Source: Opitutia bacterium
GTDB taxonomy: Bacteria > Verrucomicrobiota > Verrucomicrobiia > Opitutales > JANYEO01
NCBI GenBank assembly: GCA_025363025.1
Contig: JANYEO010000080.1
Location: 1-6,992, forward strand
DNA length: 6,992 nucleotides
Reading direction: 5' to 3'
The number at the start of each line of letters is the position of its first letter. Within the stretch, counting starts at the first letter, position 1. Both the position numbers and the translations under genes were made by a program. The notes beneath the pieces were generated by a model. The model did no database searches and was not told the DNA's origin. It saw only the letters and a list, made by a program, of their open reading frames with translations. This document shows positions 6,195-6,992 of the stretch, piece after piece.

Positions 6195-6662
6195 GTGTGT
6201 TTAACGGCAGACTCAATTTCAACGTACCTTCAATCAAACTTTCAGGGGCTAAACATAATTAACACTTGGGGCGAAAAAGCTTTTTTCTATAACCCGGCCA
6301 ATTTACTCAAACGCGGCCTTTACTTTTGCACCCTTAAAGAAAAAGACGGTAATAATGATAAAGCCTCTAATTTAAACCGAGCAGGTATTTTCAGAATTAA
6401 TTTTGGTTTACCTAAAAAAACATTTCTCAATACCTTTCAAATATTACCGAAACGCCCCGCTAAAGGCACGATTATCGAAGGGCCTTACGACTTCACCCAA
6501 CTTGATACCCTAACCCCGCATCCTGTTTATGGGTGGATGTCCTGGGTCTCAATCTTAAATCCGTCCGCTACCGCTTGGCCTCAACTAGAAGCCCTGCTTA
6601 CAGAAAGTTATCAACTGTGCCTTCAAAAATACGACGCTAAAAAATTAAGCCAAATAGTCTAA
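6195..6662 (+). CDS. DUF6194 family protein, function unknown
   Basis: This small soluble protein of 155 residues has no signal peptide or membrane segment. Its pattern matches what I recall of the DUF6194 family: WGEKAFFYNP (25-34), then GLYFCTLKEKDGNNDKASNL, then GIFRINFGLPKKTF, and PHPVYGWMSWVSILNPS toward the C-terminus. No catalytic function is established for this family that I know of. The start is the GTG at 6195; the frame stays open further upstream but offers no ATG, GTG or TTG, and the GTG gives the expected N-terminal length. GGGA at 6183-6186 is a poor ribosome-binding candidate. The start lies only 22 nt after the palindromic element, so any promoter would lie in or at the edge of that element. 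Base composition is visibly more A+T-rich than the metal genes, suggesting an accessory origin. Confidence 0.75.
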   Translation: MCLTADSISTYLQSNFQGLNIINTWGEKAFFYNPANLLKRGLYFCTLKEKDGNNDKASNLNRAGIFRINFGLPKKTFLNTFQILPKRPAKGTIIEGPYDFTQLDTLTPHPVYGWMSWVSILNPSATAWPQLEALLTESYQLCLQKYDAKKLSQIV

Positions 6663-6669
6663 ATAACTC

Positions 6670-6701
6670 GCAGAGCGTGCGACAGGGGTCTGACGCTCTG
6701 C
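6670..6701. terminator. Hairpin between convergent genes, possible terminator without a U-tract
   Basis: GCAGAGCGT (6670-6678) pairs perfectly over 9 bp with ACGCTCTGC (6693-6701). The enclosed bases can add CAG/CTG pairs (6683-6685 with 6690-6692) if a 4-nt bulge is allowed. The hairpin lies 7 nt after the DUF6194 stop and before the end of the minus-strand gene, the usual place for a terminator shared by converging genes. No T-run follows on either strand, so classical intrinsic termination is not well supported. Confidence 0.45.
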
Positions 6702-6737
6702 TGTATACTCAAAAGATTGAACTCAAATTCACTGAAA

Positions 6738-6992
6738 TTAGATCAACACTCGCAATAAACCAAAGTCCATAAAGACACTTAGCCAACTCCTATCAAAACT
6801 AGCTACAGTACACTGAACCCCATCAACATACTGTGCTAACTCCTGAGTCGTCTTAAATTTATGCGTTTCCACCAAAGCTTCGCTCGACATTTTCAAAAGC
6901 TGGGCAAATGTAATTTCTCGGTTTAATAAAGCATCTTTGACTATACCCCGTAAATGCCCACGAAGCACCTCGCTATGGTAGACGTCTAAAAC
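6738..6992 (-). CDS. Hypothetical protein, C-terminal part only
   Basis: The minus-strand frame is open from the right edge of the window to a TAA at 6738-6740, giving the last 84 residues of a longer protein. A GTG at 6968 could be read as a start, but the frame continues upstream without a stop as VLDVYHSEV, so a 5'-truncated gene is more likely. I do not recognise the family. The visible part is mixed charged and hydrophobic (GHLRGIVKDALL, TFAQLLKMSSEALVETHKF, then SWLSVFMDFGLLRVLI at the end). It has no clear transmembrane helix and no obvious catalytic motif. It converges on the DUF6194 gene and shares its lower G+C. It could also be a chance open frame, but its length to the window edge and its composition argue mildly for a real gene. 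Confidence 0.5.
   Translation of the reverse strand, partial: VLDVYHSEVLRGHLRGIVKDALLNREITFAQLLKMSSEALVETHKFKTTQELAQYVDGVQCTVASFDRSWLSVFMDFGLLRVLI

Noticed and set aside
1..6992. CRISPR array, tRNA, rRNA or riboswitch
   Set aside because: No regularly spaced repeats, cloverleaf-type arrangement or conserved riboswitch core was noticed on either strand; only the hairpins listed stand out.

Overview
The window comes from a Gram-negative bacterium: it encodes a lipoprotein-type outer-membrane efflux channel and a secreted multicopper oxidase. Left of about 6.1 kb the DNA is roughly 50-57% G+C in lines sampled by eye. Right of that it is nearer 42%. None of the five complete genes on the left has a convincing Shine-Dalgarno sequence, and two have long G-free, pyrimidine-rich leaders. 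The ClpP protein is of a divergent type that resembles chlamydial, verrucomicrobial and Bacteroidetes paralogues. I lean weakly toward the PVC/Bacteroidetes side of the tree, but the sequence alone does not settle the organism.

Positions 1-2602 hold a zinc-type ABC importer in the order substrate-binding protein (5' end outside the window), ATPase, permease (znuA-znuC-znuB), with gaps of 24 and 13 nt. Positions 2650-5399 hold a copper-handling pair: a CzcC/CusC-type outer-membrane channel lipoprotein ending in a His/Met-rich tail, followed 5 nt later by a two-domain multicopper oxidase with all four copper motifs and a Met-rich C-terminal segment. The 47-nt gap between the two blocks shows no clear terminator. 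All five genes may therefore form one metal-homeostasis transcript, with metal import at the cytoplasmic membrane and copper oxidation or export in the periplasm and outer membrane. No RND pump or membrane-fusion partner for the channel is visible.

A candidate sigma70-type promoter (5409-5438) precedes clpP (5468-6049), which has an intact Ser-His-Asp triad. A 124-bp element with perfect 17-bp terminal inverted repeats and internal short repeats (6049-6172) starts at the last base of the clpP stop codon. It may be a MITE, a REP-like element or a large terminator. After it come a GTG-start gene of the DUF6194 family (6195-6662), a 9-bp hairpin (6670-6701), and the 3' end of an unrecognised gene on the minus strand (6738-6992, running off the window).

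Most of the window is recognisable metal homeostasis and proteolysis. I see no clearly new multi-gene system. The most unusual points are the palindrome-bounded element after clpP, the His-to-Glu change at a metal-ligand position of the ZnuA-like protein, and the series of His/Met/Cys-rich segments in four of the five metal genes.
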